Assembly (NCBI RefSeq): GCF_012396555.1
Contig: NZ_JAAXPS010000010.1
Location: 1 to 53,684, forward strand
DNA from: Facklamia miroungae
Lineage (GTDB): Bacteria > Bacillota > Bacilli > Lactobacillales > Aerococcaceae
Direction of reading: 5' to 3'
Length of the DNA: 53,684 nt
The position numbers were made by a program, and so were the translations under genes. This document shows, in pieces, positions 38,041 to 47,074 of this stretch. Position 1 is the first letter of the stretch, and every line of letters starts with the position of its first letter. The notes under the pieces are model-generated. The model saw nothing but the letters and a program-made list of their open reading frames with translations, did not search any database and had not been told where the DNA came from.

Positions 38041-38103
38041 AAAATGAAAATAATAAGCATTAGAGAACAACCTACGTTCCTTAATGCTTATTATTTTCAT
38101 TTT
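38041..38103. terminator. Long inverted repeat after the integrase gene
   Basis: AAAATGAAAATAATAAGCATTA (split here as AAAATGAAAAT + AATAAGCATTA) at 38041-38062 is exactly complementary to 38082-38103, a 22-bp stem whose loop holds a further GAAC/GTTC pairing. It is probably a two-way terminator. From 38104 to 38280 nothing else is clear. Confidence 0.75.
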
Positions 38104-38280
38104 AGAATAAAGAGATAGTAAGTCCTGCATACTATTGTTTTAAAATGGACTCAAATTACAGTACCCTATTTAATAAGAGTACCAGAAATAGAAATATAAG
38201 TTTAACAGCTCTAGCGGACTGTTTTTATTTACTATTTATATATCTACTTAAATCTTAATGTTTGAAAATTTAATGTAAAG

Positions 38281-38318
38281 CTTGACAAAGAAGAATAAAT
38301 ACGATTCCACTTGACAAA
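38281..38318 (+). repeat. Paired CTTGACAAA repeats at a promoter
   Basis: CTTGACAAA occurs at 38281-38289 and 38310-38318, spaced by 29 bases (about three helical turns). The second copy contains the -35 box of the following promoter. It could be a binding site for an autoregulator or replication protein. Confidence 0.5.
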
Positions 38319-38339
38319 TCGCATCAAATATGTTATAAT
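38311..38339 (+). promoter_or_regulatory. Perfect consensus promoter within the element
   Basis: TTGACA (38311-38316) and TATAAT (38334-38339) are exactly 17 bases apart with TGT before the -10 (extended form). It is the best promoter in the window. The leader to the gene at 38473 is about 125 bases and extremely AT-rich. Confidence 0.88.
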
Positions 38340-38472
38340 TGCTATAAATTATACATTAATAACCAATTTTATTATAACACAAATAAAAAATGGATTCAAG
38401 TTAAAATTATACTAATTTTACTAAATTATATTATTAACAAATTTAAAAAAATAAATAAAGGAGAGAGGATAA

Positions 38473-39675
38473 TTGGCAGAAACAAATCGAAATAAAATGT
38501 TAAGAAAGGAAAGAGAGAGTAATTTTACAGCTCCCATGAGAAGTTATACACTTACGTCAGACAATCCAACCAGAACCGATTATTTTGAGATAGGACAGAA
38601 AGGTTTTTTAGAATCAAAAATAATTAATAATAAAGACTATAATCTTTTTACATGTATGGAAGATATTGCTACTTTAGTAGTGATATCAAGTTTTAATGTA
38701 AAAGATTTTACTTCATTTGCTCTTTATACGCATCAGATAACTCCATTTATGATTGCTTCAAGGTTTGGATTCAGAAATCTTTCTAGAAATTATAAGAGGG
38801 TTCTCGAGTCTGTAGAAAATTTAAGAAAGAACAAGGTAATATCTATTGTAGATTGTATCACTGGGGAAAAATTGAAGGATAATAAAAAATTAGAAAAGCA
38901 TTCTTTAATTAAAATTTATCAAGACAAGAGATTATCTTATATTAGTAATATAAAAAGAAGAAAAGATGGTGAAGAAGAAAATCATGTTTTCTCTTCAATG
39001 CGACAAACATATTTTAGTTCAATAGTAGATGGTCATCAATTCAAAGATAACGAAAAATTCTATCTACTTGCGACATATGCAACAATAGCTTCCAGAATTA
39101 ACGCATATAAAAAAGAATATAACTATGTCGATGATGTTCTAGGTCCTTACTCCAAATTTAATTGTCTCTTGCAAGTTATTAATTATGAATCTCATGCAAA
39201 ACAAGCAGAAAGAGCACACATTGACAGAAAAACTTTTGGAAAATATGCGAAAAAACTTGTAGATTTAAAAATTCTAAATAGAATAGCTGTCCAGCGGGAC
39301 AATCAGGATAGTAAAATTTCATATTATTACTCAAAATATTATCACAGTAGGCAATTAAACGATTTTGTTTCTATGTGTTCTGCTTACTTTGATGAAAATT
39401 GTGTTCCTCCAAATTATTCATACCTTAAGGTGAAAAGAATAATACCATACCAAGAATCAGATTTAACACCTAATCAACTTGACGAAAGCTTGGAAATTGA
39501 CTCTAATTTATATAAGGTCAATAGAGATGGCTTTGAAATTATATCAAGAGAAAATGAAAAAGAATGGAATAAACTTTTAGCTGAGAAACCTAGCTTTATG
39601 AAAAGGTTTGTTACTAAAGATGATAATGTTAATTCTGGAAAAATAAAGAATGAAGAGTTTACAGATGCTAGTTGA
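38473..39675 (+). CDS. Unknown winged-helix-like protein, possible replication initiator
   Basis: I do not recognise this 400-residue basic protein with certainty. A helix-turn-helix-like stretch lies at about 255-285 (HAKQAERAHIDRKTFGKYAK, then LVDLKILNRI), and an earlier stretch (FMIASRFGFRNLSRNYKRVLE, about 98-118) looks like a second one. Two tandem winged helices and a consensus promoter would suit a Rep-type initiator of a small plasmid or satellite, but a transcription regulator is equally possible. It begins with TTG, three bases after GGAGAGAGGAT; the next in-frame ATG is eight codons later. There is no membrane segment or enzyme motif. It is followed by a terminator. Confidence 0.55.
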   Translation: MAETNRNKMLRKERESNFTAPMRSYTLTSDNPTRTDYFEIGQKGFLESKIINNKDYNLFTCMEDIATLVVISSFNVKDFTSFALYTHQITPFMIASRFGFRNLSRNYKRVLESVENLRKNKVISIVDCITGEKLKDNKKLEKHSLIKIYQDKRLSYISNIKRRKDGEEENHVFSSMRQTYFSSIVDGHQFKDNEKFYLLATYATIASRINAYKKEYNYVDDVLGPYSKFNCLLQVINYESHAKQAERAHIDRKTFGKYAKKLVDLKILNRIAVQRDNQDSKISYYYSKYYHSRQLNDFVSMCSAYFDENCVPPNYSYLKVKRIIPYQESDLTPNQLDESLEIDSNLYKVNRDGFEIISRENEKEWNKLLAEKPSFMKRFVTKDDNVNSGKIKNEEFTDAS

Positions 39676-39700
39676 TTAATATGATAAAGTATAATTGAAT

Positions 39701-39750
39701 GGCTATTAGTTAATTAAATTCTTATTAACTAATAGCCTATTCTTATTTTT
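39701..39750 (+). terminator. Terminator after the 38473 gene
   Basis: GGCTATTAGTTAAT and ATTAACTAATAGCC form a perfect 14-bp stem with a 9-base loop, followed by a T-rich tail. Confidence 0.85.
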
Positions 39751-39783
39751 TAATTTTCAACACTAGATTTTATTAATAAATTA

Positions 39784-40390
39784 CTAATTTTTAATTATAA
39801 CTTCATTAATAGCCCCTCTTTTTTTAGCATTTGCATTAATCATTCGATTAGCATTTATTACCATAATAATTTCTTTGTAATCATCGAATATCTTATAAAT
39901 GAATGGACGCTCTAAGTTTGACAACATAACGTTTACATCTTTACTATCAAATCAATAAAGGTATTTCGTGATTTTATTTGGTTTTGAGATATAAAACCTT
40001 CTTTAGTATATAATGTAACGAAACTGCTAATTGATAATGGTATGTATGGAGGGTCAAGGTAATCGAAATCTCCTTGATTAACCGTGGTTAATGCATTAAC
40101 AAACTGAGTATTAAGCATTTGAATGTTCGAGTTGTTAAAGAATTAGTTTATAGCTATTAAGAAACTTTCATTAACAATTTTCGGGTTTTATTATTTTCCA
40201 TATGGAATATTGAATTATCCTTAACTATTCACTCTATAAAGACCTTTGAAATTAACTATAAGCATGTAAATTAACCTAGCAACATTTTCAATCTCAGTCA
40301 TTGATTCATAACGTTCTTCTCTATCGGTTGCTCTTAAACTTAAGTAATAATCTCTTGAGTTTTTTAATTCAGGATATTTTAAAATATAAA
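39784..40390 (-). pseudogene. Middle and C-terminal part of a Dam/DpnM-type adenine methyltransferase
   Basis: Read on the minus strand, this stretch gives in order SRDYYLSLRATDREERYESM, VARLIYMLIVNFKGLYRVNS, NIPYGK and NPKIVNE, then DYLDPPYIPLS with catalytic motif DPPY, and finally, in another frame, VNVMLSNLERPFIYKIF and INANAKKRGAINEVIIKN. This is the order of M.DpnII-A/Dam proteins that methylate GATC. Stops and at least two frame changes interrupt it, and the N-terminal SAM-binding third (PFVGGG motif) is missing. It follows directly after the C-terminus of the neighbouring methyltransferase remnant. Confidence 0.85.
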
Positions 40391-41065
40391 TCAACTATTG
40401 TGTCTAATTGTTGCATCTAAAGTAGTTCCAGTCCCCATAAAGCAATCTAGAATAATGTCCTTTTTTTATTGTTTGATAAAATAATTCGTTGCATTACGCT
40501 AGAGGTTTTTGAGTCGGATATTTTCCGAAAACTTTTCGCATTTTATTATTGTTGATGTAATACAAACGTCTTTCATTTGCTTTCTGCCATAAATTTCTTT
40601 CATTAACTAATAATTAAAATAATGTTTACTTTGAAAAGTTTTCTTTACTCAGATAACTGTTTCAGTGTAATAAGTGAACATTCTACATGATAGATCAGGT
40701 GCAATATTGCATTTTTGCCAAGTAATATTATTTAATAATTTTTATTTCAAGTTCACGAAGCAAATGACCTAAATAATTTATATTGTGTATAGTACTAAAA
40801 CCCCAAATAGTTCCATCTTTTTTTAAACTCTTCTGGCTTCTTTTAAAAAGTTTCGTTAAAATTCCTCAATAGAGAAGGTCGTTTTATACCAGTCTCCTTT
40901 ATCAACTGAGACCATCTTTCCATTTTGACAAGTTATTTCTCTATTGGATAAAAAGAAAGGAGGGTCTGTTGCTATTACATCAATACTGTCATCCTCAATT
41001 TGTGTTAAGATTTCGAATAAATTTCCGTTATATATTGTTATTTTTTCTGTAAGAATAAGTTTCAA
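40391..41065 (-). pseudogene. Decayed DpnA-type adenine methyltransferase
   Basis: From a TTG at 41065 after GGGGTGAT the minus strand reads ITIYNGNLFEIL, ATDPPFFLSN (motif IV DPPF), CQNGKMVSVDKGDW, then EARRV, KKDGTIWGFSTIHNINYLGH, LLRELEIKI, ITWQKCNIAPDLSCRMF, FGKYPTQKPLA and DCFMGTGTTLDATIRHN. This is the full domain order of M2.DpnII (DpnA), the second methylase of DpnII systems. At least four frame or stop defects make it inactive; only the first 69 codons are open. No DpnII endonuclease gene is seen. Confidence 0.87.
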
Positions 41066-41538
41066 TTATATCACCCCGTGTTCTACATTAATTAATATAA
41101 CACTTATGAGTTAATAGATTTGCTTATACATATATAGTCAATTTAATTTTGAGTTTGGTCTTTAGGTATGATCCAAGTGACTTTATTCAAAAGACTTTTA
41201 AGTATCTATCCACATTGTCACCAAATTTTCTATAGGTTCTGAAAACAACTTTTCAATTTGTTTGCTATTATTATTGCAGTAAATAAGACTACAAACTTTT
41301 GACTTCGAAATTTTCAAGTAATATTTTTAGGTATTCTCTTTTTCTACTTTCATTTTCGCACCCATAAAAACTTTGTTTTAATCTGATTTAATAACTAAAA
41401 TTCATGATTTTAAACTTTGTACATACCAAAATAATATTTTCCCTCTATCCTAATCAAATGGTTATATACTTCTCTTCATTCAAACAATTTGCTAAATAAA
41501 ACAATTATAGGGATATTGTAATAAATAAAAAATAAAAA
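41066..41538. other. Stretch without a supportable gene
   Basis: The minus strand has short protein-like pieces (for example FYGCENESRKREYLKILLENF near 41300-41370) broken by stops, and there is no open frame of useful length. It may be further debris of the restriction-modification locus, but I cannot identify it. Confidence 0.4.
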
Positions 41539-41582
41539 AATATCCCTTCAAATTCATTTTAAATGAATCTAGAAGGAATATT
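41539..41582. terminator. Hairpin downstream of the minus-strand membrane protein
   Basis: AATATCCCTTC and ATTCATTT pair with AAATGAAT and GAAGGAATATT (one bulge), with an A run on the plus-strand left side that is a T run on the minus strand. It sits 44 bases after the stop of the gene at 41627. Confidence 0.75.
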
Positions 41583-41626
41583 ACTGTAAATGAATATGTC
41601 AAATCTCTGACTTAAACAAACCTATA

Positions 41627-42265
41627 TTATCTGTAGTCCTTTATGATATTGGTTAGTTCTCTTACATATCTTTCACCTGTTTCAAGTGCAGCTCTATATT
41701 CTTGACTATTTACCGGTTTTCCATAATATCCTTTTCCACAAGTAACTTCATATCTTTTGAAATTACTATTCTCTAGTATAGTAAAAGAAACTATTACACT
41801 TTCAGCAATCTCTACACTGGTTTGACCCTCAATTTGATTCCATTTTGGATCTATAGCTTTATCAATCAATTGGTCTGAAAGTAAAATTGAGTTGGAATTT
41901 CTCCTCTCGAATGTTGCTTCTTGTTTACTACCTGTGTACAATTTTACCGAATCTAATGATGAAAAGGAAAAATGTTGTGGCAATAATTTTCGGAAACTAA
42001 ATTGTTTTTTAGACTCATCTATAATAAGATCTTCAATAACTTTAGTAGCTGATCGTTTAGCAACCCAAAATCTGTTTTCTTCCTCAAGTTCTTCTTTTTC
42101 ATTTCTTTTTTCTGTTTTTTTTGAATCATAAATAAGGTATATAGCTAAACCTATAATACCTAGTCCAATTATTAATGCACTAGTACCACCACCACCCATA
42201 AAAGCAATTATCATAAAGAACCCTACTATGAACATAGATAAAAGACAACCAATCTCTAAAAGCAT
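41627..42265 (-). CDS. Membrane-anchored protein of unknown function
   Basis: The 212-residue protein has two N-terminal membrane helices (about 5-25, with GGGG between them, and 29-46), a charged linker (about 47-70) and a soluble domain of about 140 residues with alternating strands: KQFSFRKLLPQHFSFSSLDSVKLY, then SVIVSFTILENSNFKRYEV. The soluble part looks like a PH-like or bPH-type fold often found behind two helices, but I cannot name the family. TAGGAGATGAG precedes the ATG. It appears intact and is the only complete minus-strand gene in the element. Cargo position suggests an accessory role. Confidence 0.7.
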   Translation of the reverse strand: MLLEIGCLLSMFIVGFFMIIAFMGGGGTSALIIGLGIIGLAIYLIYDSKKTEKRNEKEELEEENRFWVAKRSATKVIEDLIIDESKKQFSFRKLLPQHFSFSSLDSVKLYTGSKQEATFERRNSNSILLSDQLIDKAIDPKWNQIEGQTSVEIAESVIVSFTILENSNFKRYEVTCGKGYYGKPVNSQEYRAALETGERYVRELTNIIKDYR

Positions 42266-43638
42266 TATTAATTCTCATCTCCTAAATTTATAAATATATT
42301 TTAAAATCAAAGTTTTTCATTATGCGACTAAATCTTATAAATTTACCTTTTTGAAAAATTTGAAATCAATATGTATTATATAATATCTTTTAAAATATAT
42401 CTATATAGAATATAACATTACTAACTCTAATTTTAAATTCATTAAAATTTTCTTTTTCTTTTATGAAATATACAATTAATTTTTAAAGTTATAAATGTTG
42501 CAGTTCATGGATTAGGTATATGGGGTAGTGTCTCAATAACTATTAAAAAAATAGATAATGACAATAGTCTGAAGAATGGTTAAAAAGAATAAAGGTTTTT
42601 GTGCTTAATTAAAATGACGAATTTCCATTAAGAAAATATACTTTAGATTAATTCTATTGAATCGAGTTTTCTCAATTCTAGGTTTTTTTATTACTAATTT
42701 TAGGTGGGGGATAATTAACTCATAGACTAACTAATAATTATTTCCGCATCAATGTAGTACCCTTATTCGTTCGATGAAATAAATTTTTATTTAATATTTG
42801 TATAAATTATAAAATTGCATTGCTAAAAGGAATAAAAGTGTACAATATTAAAAAAATCATGAATTGTAAACGTGAGGGCATAAAGCATCTTAACTAAATA
42901 TTTGGATAACACTATAAGATTTCTATTACGTGTCTGAAATAAGTTGAACAAATTAGTTAAATATATCAAAAGAGATCTTTTATAACATAAAAGAAAAAAT
43001 TTAAAATAAAATTGATGTTATTAACTCGTGAACTCAAATTAGATCGTATTCAAACAACTTTCATTCTAGTTCTAAATTTTCTATGTTAAGGATAAAAAGT
43101 AGGTTTTTTTAACATCAATATATACTGTTAAATTTATAGGACTTTTTCCGATGGGAATCGCAATCCGTTTTTAAAATGAAGAGTTGTTATGAGCCGCATA
43201 GACCGATAAAATGAACTATATACAGTATTATTATATTGAAGAAGAAATCAATGCTAATTTTAAACACTCTGAGAGAAGAGATATAAAATTTCATAAAAAT
43301 TAAAACTTGAAGAATAATATGTCGGTTACTTTCAAAAATGAAGTTTTAGAACAACTAAATTCTACTTAAAAAGAGAATTATAGATTAAAAATGCTAAAAT
43401 TAAATATTTGTAAATACTATGCGGTAAAGTTTCATATTAAATAAAAAAGCGGTTCCGTTACTTCTAGGTAAAATATATTTAATAATGAACTATTATAATT
43501 TTATCTAAAGAACATTCAAAATACGGCAACACAATGAAATGAATTTGGATTATGTATTATTAAAAATTAATTTACTTTCAAAGTATAAATAAGTATTTTG
43601 AGAAAGTTTAGAGTTTCAGATATTGAAAGGAAATAAAT
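42266..43638. other. AT-rich stretch without a gene
   Basis: About 1.37 kb with no open frame above 60 codons. Short protein-like pieces occur (NVAVHGLGIWGSVSITIKKI around 42495-42560; MNYIQYYYIEEEINANFKHS around 43212-43272), too small to assign. It probably contains decayed genes plus the promoter of the Gabija-like pair. Confidence 0.5.
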
Positions 43639-45234
43639 ATGGCGTATATAGAAAAAGTTTATATTGACGGATATAAAAAGTTTAATGATTATTGTGTTGA
43701 ATTTAATAAAGAAATGAATGTTTTAATTGGAGAAAATGAATCTGGTAAAAGTACAATTATTAATGCTATTGATTTAGTTATTAATCAACGATATTTTGAG
43801 ATTATGAATTCAGAACAAATTTTCAATAAGAATAAATTAAATAAGTTTAAAAATAATCCGATTTATAATAATCTGCCAGAAATATTAATTGAAATATTTA
43901 TAAACTTTGATGATGAGAATAAGCTATTAAAGCAAGATTTTATGGGATTGCTTTATAAGAATAGCAAGGAACAGAAATGCGGAATTAGTTTTGCTTACAG
44001 ATTTGATAGTGATTTTGAACAAGATTTTAAAAACATTGATTTTTCTGTTAATACAATTCTTCCAATAGAATTATATAAATTGGAATGGAAAACTTTCCAG
44101 GGTAGTACGTATAAAAAAAGAAAAAACCCTTTAAAATCATTATTAATTGATAACTCTCTGTCAAGACATGATATATATGGAAGTTATGCAAAACAGATTT
44201 TTGAATCTAGAATTGACGATAAATATCAAAGACAATTGTCATACAAATTGAAACAGCATTTCAATGAATTTTTAGATGAAGAAAATAAAATATTATCTTT
44301 TGGAAACCAGACAATTGGAATTGATGAGAAAAAATCAAGTATTGAAAAACTAATTGATATAAAAGAAGATAATATTTCTATACAGAATATGGGAAAAGGT
44401 AAAGAGAATTTAGTCAAAACTGAAGTTGCTCTTCAAACCGAAGCTAATTTAATTATGATAGAGGAGCCTGAGAATCACTTAAGTCATACAAATACTCGTA
44501 AACTCATAGAGGAAATAAAAAAACATTCAAATAATTTACAAATGATAATTAGTTCTCATAATCCATTAGTGATTTCAAGATTGAATTTGAAGAATACTAT
44601 TTGGATAAATGAAACAACAGCCGTAAGTTTTAATAATTTGAGTAAAGAAGTGTCTGATTTTTTTCTTAAAGCAGATAATTTATTTATACTTGAGTTTATA
44701 TTGTCTAGTAAAGTTATTCTTGTTGAAGGGGCTACTGAATACATTTACATACCAGAGTTTTATAAGAAAATATTTGAAAGTAGTATAGATAAATCAGGAA
44801 TTCATGTAATTTCAATGTCTGGCATTACTTATAAAAATTTCGTTGAGATTGGTAAAATGTTAGAAAAGAAAATTTTAATAATTACTGACAATGATGGTAA
44901 TCAAGAACGCATAGATGAAATTAAGAAATGTAATGAAGAATTTAAACATATGGGTATAAATATTAATATTAAATGCTGTAATTCTGTTGAAGAATATACA
45001 TTTGAAAAAGTTTTATATGAAGAAAATAAAGAATTACTGGACGGTTTGTTTCAAAATAGCCGAGTATCACTTGATTATAAAAAAGTTAAATTAGAAAGTA
45101 AAGCTTTAGCATGTATGTTAAAACAAAAAACAAATTCAGCAATGAAAATAATCAGTGATGATGTTGTTATGGCTAATTTAGAAGTTCCAAAATATATTAA
45201 AGAGGGGATAGAATGGCTGGAAAGATTGTACTAG
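43639..45234 (+). CDS. gajA: OLD-family ATPase-nuclease, GajA-like (Gabija defence)
   Basis: The 531-residue protein joins an ABC-type ATPase to a TOPRIM nuclease. Walker A GENESGKST is at 31-39, a degenerate signature IQNMGKGKEN at 248-257, Walker B LIMIEEPENHLSH at 271-283 and the switch His in ISSHNP (304-309). TOPRIM begins with LVEGATE (361-367) and carries ITDNDGN (415-421). Together with the following UvrD-like gene this is the Gabija arrangement, in which GajA cuts phage DNA when nucleotide pools drop. It is a little shorter than Bacillus GajA. AAAGGAAATAA precedes the ATG. It overlaps the next gene by 22 bases. Confidence 0.82.
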   Translation: MAYIEKVYIDGYKKFNDYCVEFNKEMNVLIGENESGKSTIINAIDLVINQRYFEIMNSEQIFNKNKLNKFKNNPIYNNLPEILIEIFINFDDENKLLKQDFMGLLYKNSKEQKCGISFAYRFDSDFEQDFKNIDFSVNTILPIELYKLEWKTFQGSTYKKRKNPLKSLLIDNSLSRHDIYGSYAKQIFESRIDDKYQRQLSYKLKQHFNEFLDEENKILSFGNQTIGIDEKKSSIEKLIDIKEDNISIQNMGKGKENLVKTEVALQTEANLIMIEEPENHLSHTNTRKLIEEIKKHSNNLQMIISSHNPLVISRLNLKNTIWINETTAVSFNNLSKEVSDFFLKADNLFILEFILSSKVILVEGATEYIYIPEFYKKIFESSIDKSGIHVISMSGITYKNFVEIGKMLEKKILIITDNDGNQERIDEIKKCNEEFKHMGININIKCCNSVEEYTFEKVLYEENKELLDGLFQNSRVSLDYKKVKLESKALACMLKQKTNSAMKIISDDVVMANLEVPKYIKEGIEWLERLY

Positions 45235-46346
45235 CTAGAGCTGGTTCAGGTAAAACTTACTATATAGCTAATGATTTTGAGGAGAATAAATCAGTTTTAT
45301 TGATTACATTTACTAGACAAAATGTTAAAAATATATATTCAGAATTAGAAAAAAGATTTTCTGGTAGTATACCAAAGAATATTAGAGTGACTACTTTTAG
45401 TTCATTCATTTATTCATGGCTATTAAGACCTATTGAACCTTTATTGTCATTTGAAAACGTTAAAAGCTCGGGAGTAGATATATTTAATAAACCTCCAGAA
45501 AACACTTTCAATCCAGTAACAAAAAAACGGAATCCATACTACATAAAAGATTCAAAAATTGAACATTATATTAACCCTGCTAATAATAAATATTATTCTG
45601 ATAGAATTTCTAAGTTAATTTTCAAACAGAAAAAATATATTTGGAAGACAGTAGAGAAAAGATTAGATTCATTGTTGGATATTATATATGTTGATGAATT
45701 TCAAGATTTTAAAGGTTACGATTACAAAATTTTGTTGTTGTTATTAAAATCAAACTTAATAAATATTACTGCAGTAGGTGATTTTTTTCAACATTCAGTT
45801 TCAATGAATAATTTTAAAAGTAATAATCCTTTTAAAAAAAATAATGTTTATATTAGTGAAGAAAAATATATTGAATCTTTACCAGCGCATATTTCAATCG
45901 ATAGAAACTCATTAATAAAGAGTATAAGAGTTCCAAACGTAGTATGTCAGTTAATAAAGAATAAGTTGAATATTTCTATTGAATCTAATAATTCAGTAGA
46001 TGGAATTCTTGAAGAAGTAACAGATAGTGAAAAATTAAATAAACTTTTAGTAGATATTAATTGCGTTAAATTAGTAAATAAAAATAGTAAAAAAATGGTA
46101 TATAAACCAGCAATAAATTGGGGATATTCAAAAGGAGATACTTATCCAAGGGTATTGATAATATTGACAGGGACTTTTGAAAAATTATTAAAGGACGATT
46201 TTAATGCAGATGATTTATCGCAAAAAATAATTAATGAATTGTATGTTGCATTAACGAGAAGTAATAATGAAGTGTATATTTGTAGAAAATCTGTCTTTGA
46301 TAAATTTTTAGAAGATACTACTATGATTTATAATAACTTGTTCTAA
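45213..46346 (+). CDS. gajB: Short UvrD-like helicase, GajB-like (Gabija defence)
   Basis: The 377-residue protein has superfamily 1 motifs: ARAGSGKTYYI (motif I, about 9-19), LLITFTRQN (Ia), TTFSSFIYSWL, YVDEFQDF (motif II, 159-166), ITAVGDFFQ (III) and ELYVALTRS near the end (VI). It is shorter than typical GajB (about 490 residues), with reduced 1B/2B regions, and the stretch between motifs III and VI has no clear motif IV or V. In Gabija GajB binds GajA and is stimulated by DNA ends. The 22-base overlap with gajA means the two proteins are co-translated. AGAGGGGATAG lies inside gajA before the ATG. Confidence 0.82.
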   Translation: MAGKIVLARAGSGKTYYIANDFEENKSVLLITFTRQNVKNIYSELEKRFSGSIPKNIRVTTFSSFIYSWLLRPIEPLLSFENVKSSGVDIFNKPPENTFNPVTKKRNPYYIKDSKIEHYINPANNKYYSDRISKLIFKQKKYIWKTVEKRLDSLLDIIYVDEFQDFKGYDYKILLLLLKSNLINITAVGDFFQHSVSMNNFKSNNPFKKNNVYISEEKYIESLPAHISIDRNSLIKSIRVPNVVCQLIKNKLNISIESNNSVDGILEEVTDSEKLNKLLVDINCVKLVNKNSKKMVYKPAINWGYSKGDTYPRVLIILTGTFEKLLKDDFNADDLSQKIINELYVALTRSNNEVYICRKSVFDKFLEDTTMIYNNLF

Positions 46347-46630
46347 TGTTAAAATAATTATTACTATAAAAAAATTAAGAAAGGCATGTTTGTTATGAAA
46401 TTCCAATTATTCTGATGACTATAATTTTACTAAATCTATTAATTGTATTTCCCAGAATAGTATACTCTTGCGACAGATTTCAAGAAAATCATTGAAAGAT
46501 AATTAGTAGAATTAGAAAGAGAAATATTAGTAGAGCGTTTAAAATATAGTAATATTATGAAAATATTAGAGTTATTTAATAGATAAAGGGAAAAAATAAT
46601 AATATATGATGAGCCTTTATTCAGCTTTAA
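46347..46630. other. Gap with gene debris
   Basis: Short interrupted fragments such as RLKYSNIMKILELFNR are seen; nothing is assignable. Confidence 0.35.
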
Positions 46631-46636
46631 TACTAG

Positions 46637-46812
46637 ATATTAGACCTAGATAAAGTTTGGTTTGATATGTTAACTTCTTTGTTTAGCTATATTTCGGATG
46701 CTGAAACAAAATGTTAGATAGACAAAGGCAGTTATGGAGGCTGCTAAATCTTAAGGAGTTTATAAAGGTAGCTTGCCAAAGTATAATTATGAAAAAAAGA
46801 GAGCAATTTAAT
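46637..46812 (+). pseudogene. Tail of a serine resolvase/invertase
   Basis: Fragments in three frames read MLTSLFSYISDAE, then MLDRQRQ, then AVMEAAKS-stop-GVYKGSLPKYNYEKKRAI. The order matches the end of the catalytic domain and the linker of Tn3/Tn552-type resolvases (F-A-E-F-E-R ... R-Q-x-G-I-x-x-A-K-x-x-G-V-Y-K-G-R). No start or full catalytic domain remains. It suggests that a transposon or plasmid backbone contributed to the island. Confidence 0.5.
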
Positions 46813-47074
46813 TTAATATTATTAATCGACTAAAAAATTACCAATTTAGAAATAGATGAAGGTGACGAAGTAACTAGAAAATTAGTGTATCTAATAAACA
46901 AAGAAATTTAAGAAATAAATTATCAGCCTAATAATTTGTGCAGTAAATTACAACACTTACTTGGACATTGAAATGATTCATATAATTAAGAATTTCTTTT
47001 CTTTTAAAAAATGTCATATAATCTATGATGAGTATTCAAAATTAATTAATTATTAACTAAAATAGAGGTGCAAT
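46813..47074. other. Gap with a short decayed frame
   Basis: A fragment TNLEIDEGDEVTRKLVYLIN is broken by stops. The ribosome-binding site of the next gene (AGAGGTGC) is at the end. Nothing else is supportable. Confidence 0.35.

Noticed and set aside
39933-40118. Small intact 61-residue protein with a DPPY motif
   Set aside because: It is an internal fragment of a Dam-like methylase with matching pieces before and after it in other frames.
40856-41065. Small intact 69-residue protein with a DPPF motif
   Set aside because: It is only the first open piece of a longer frameshifted DpnA-like methylase; the rest continues in other frames.
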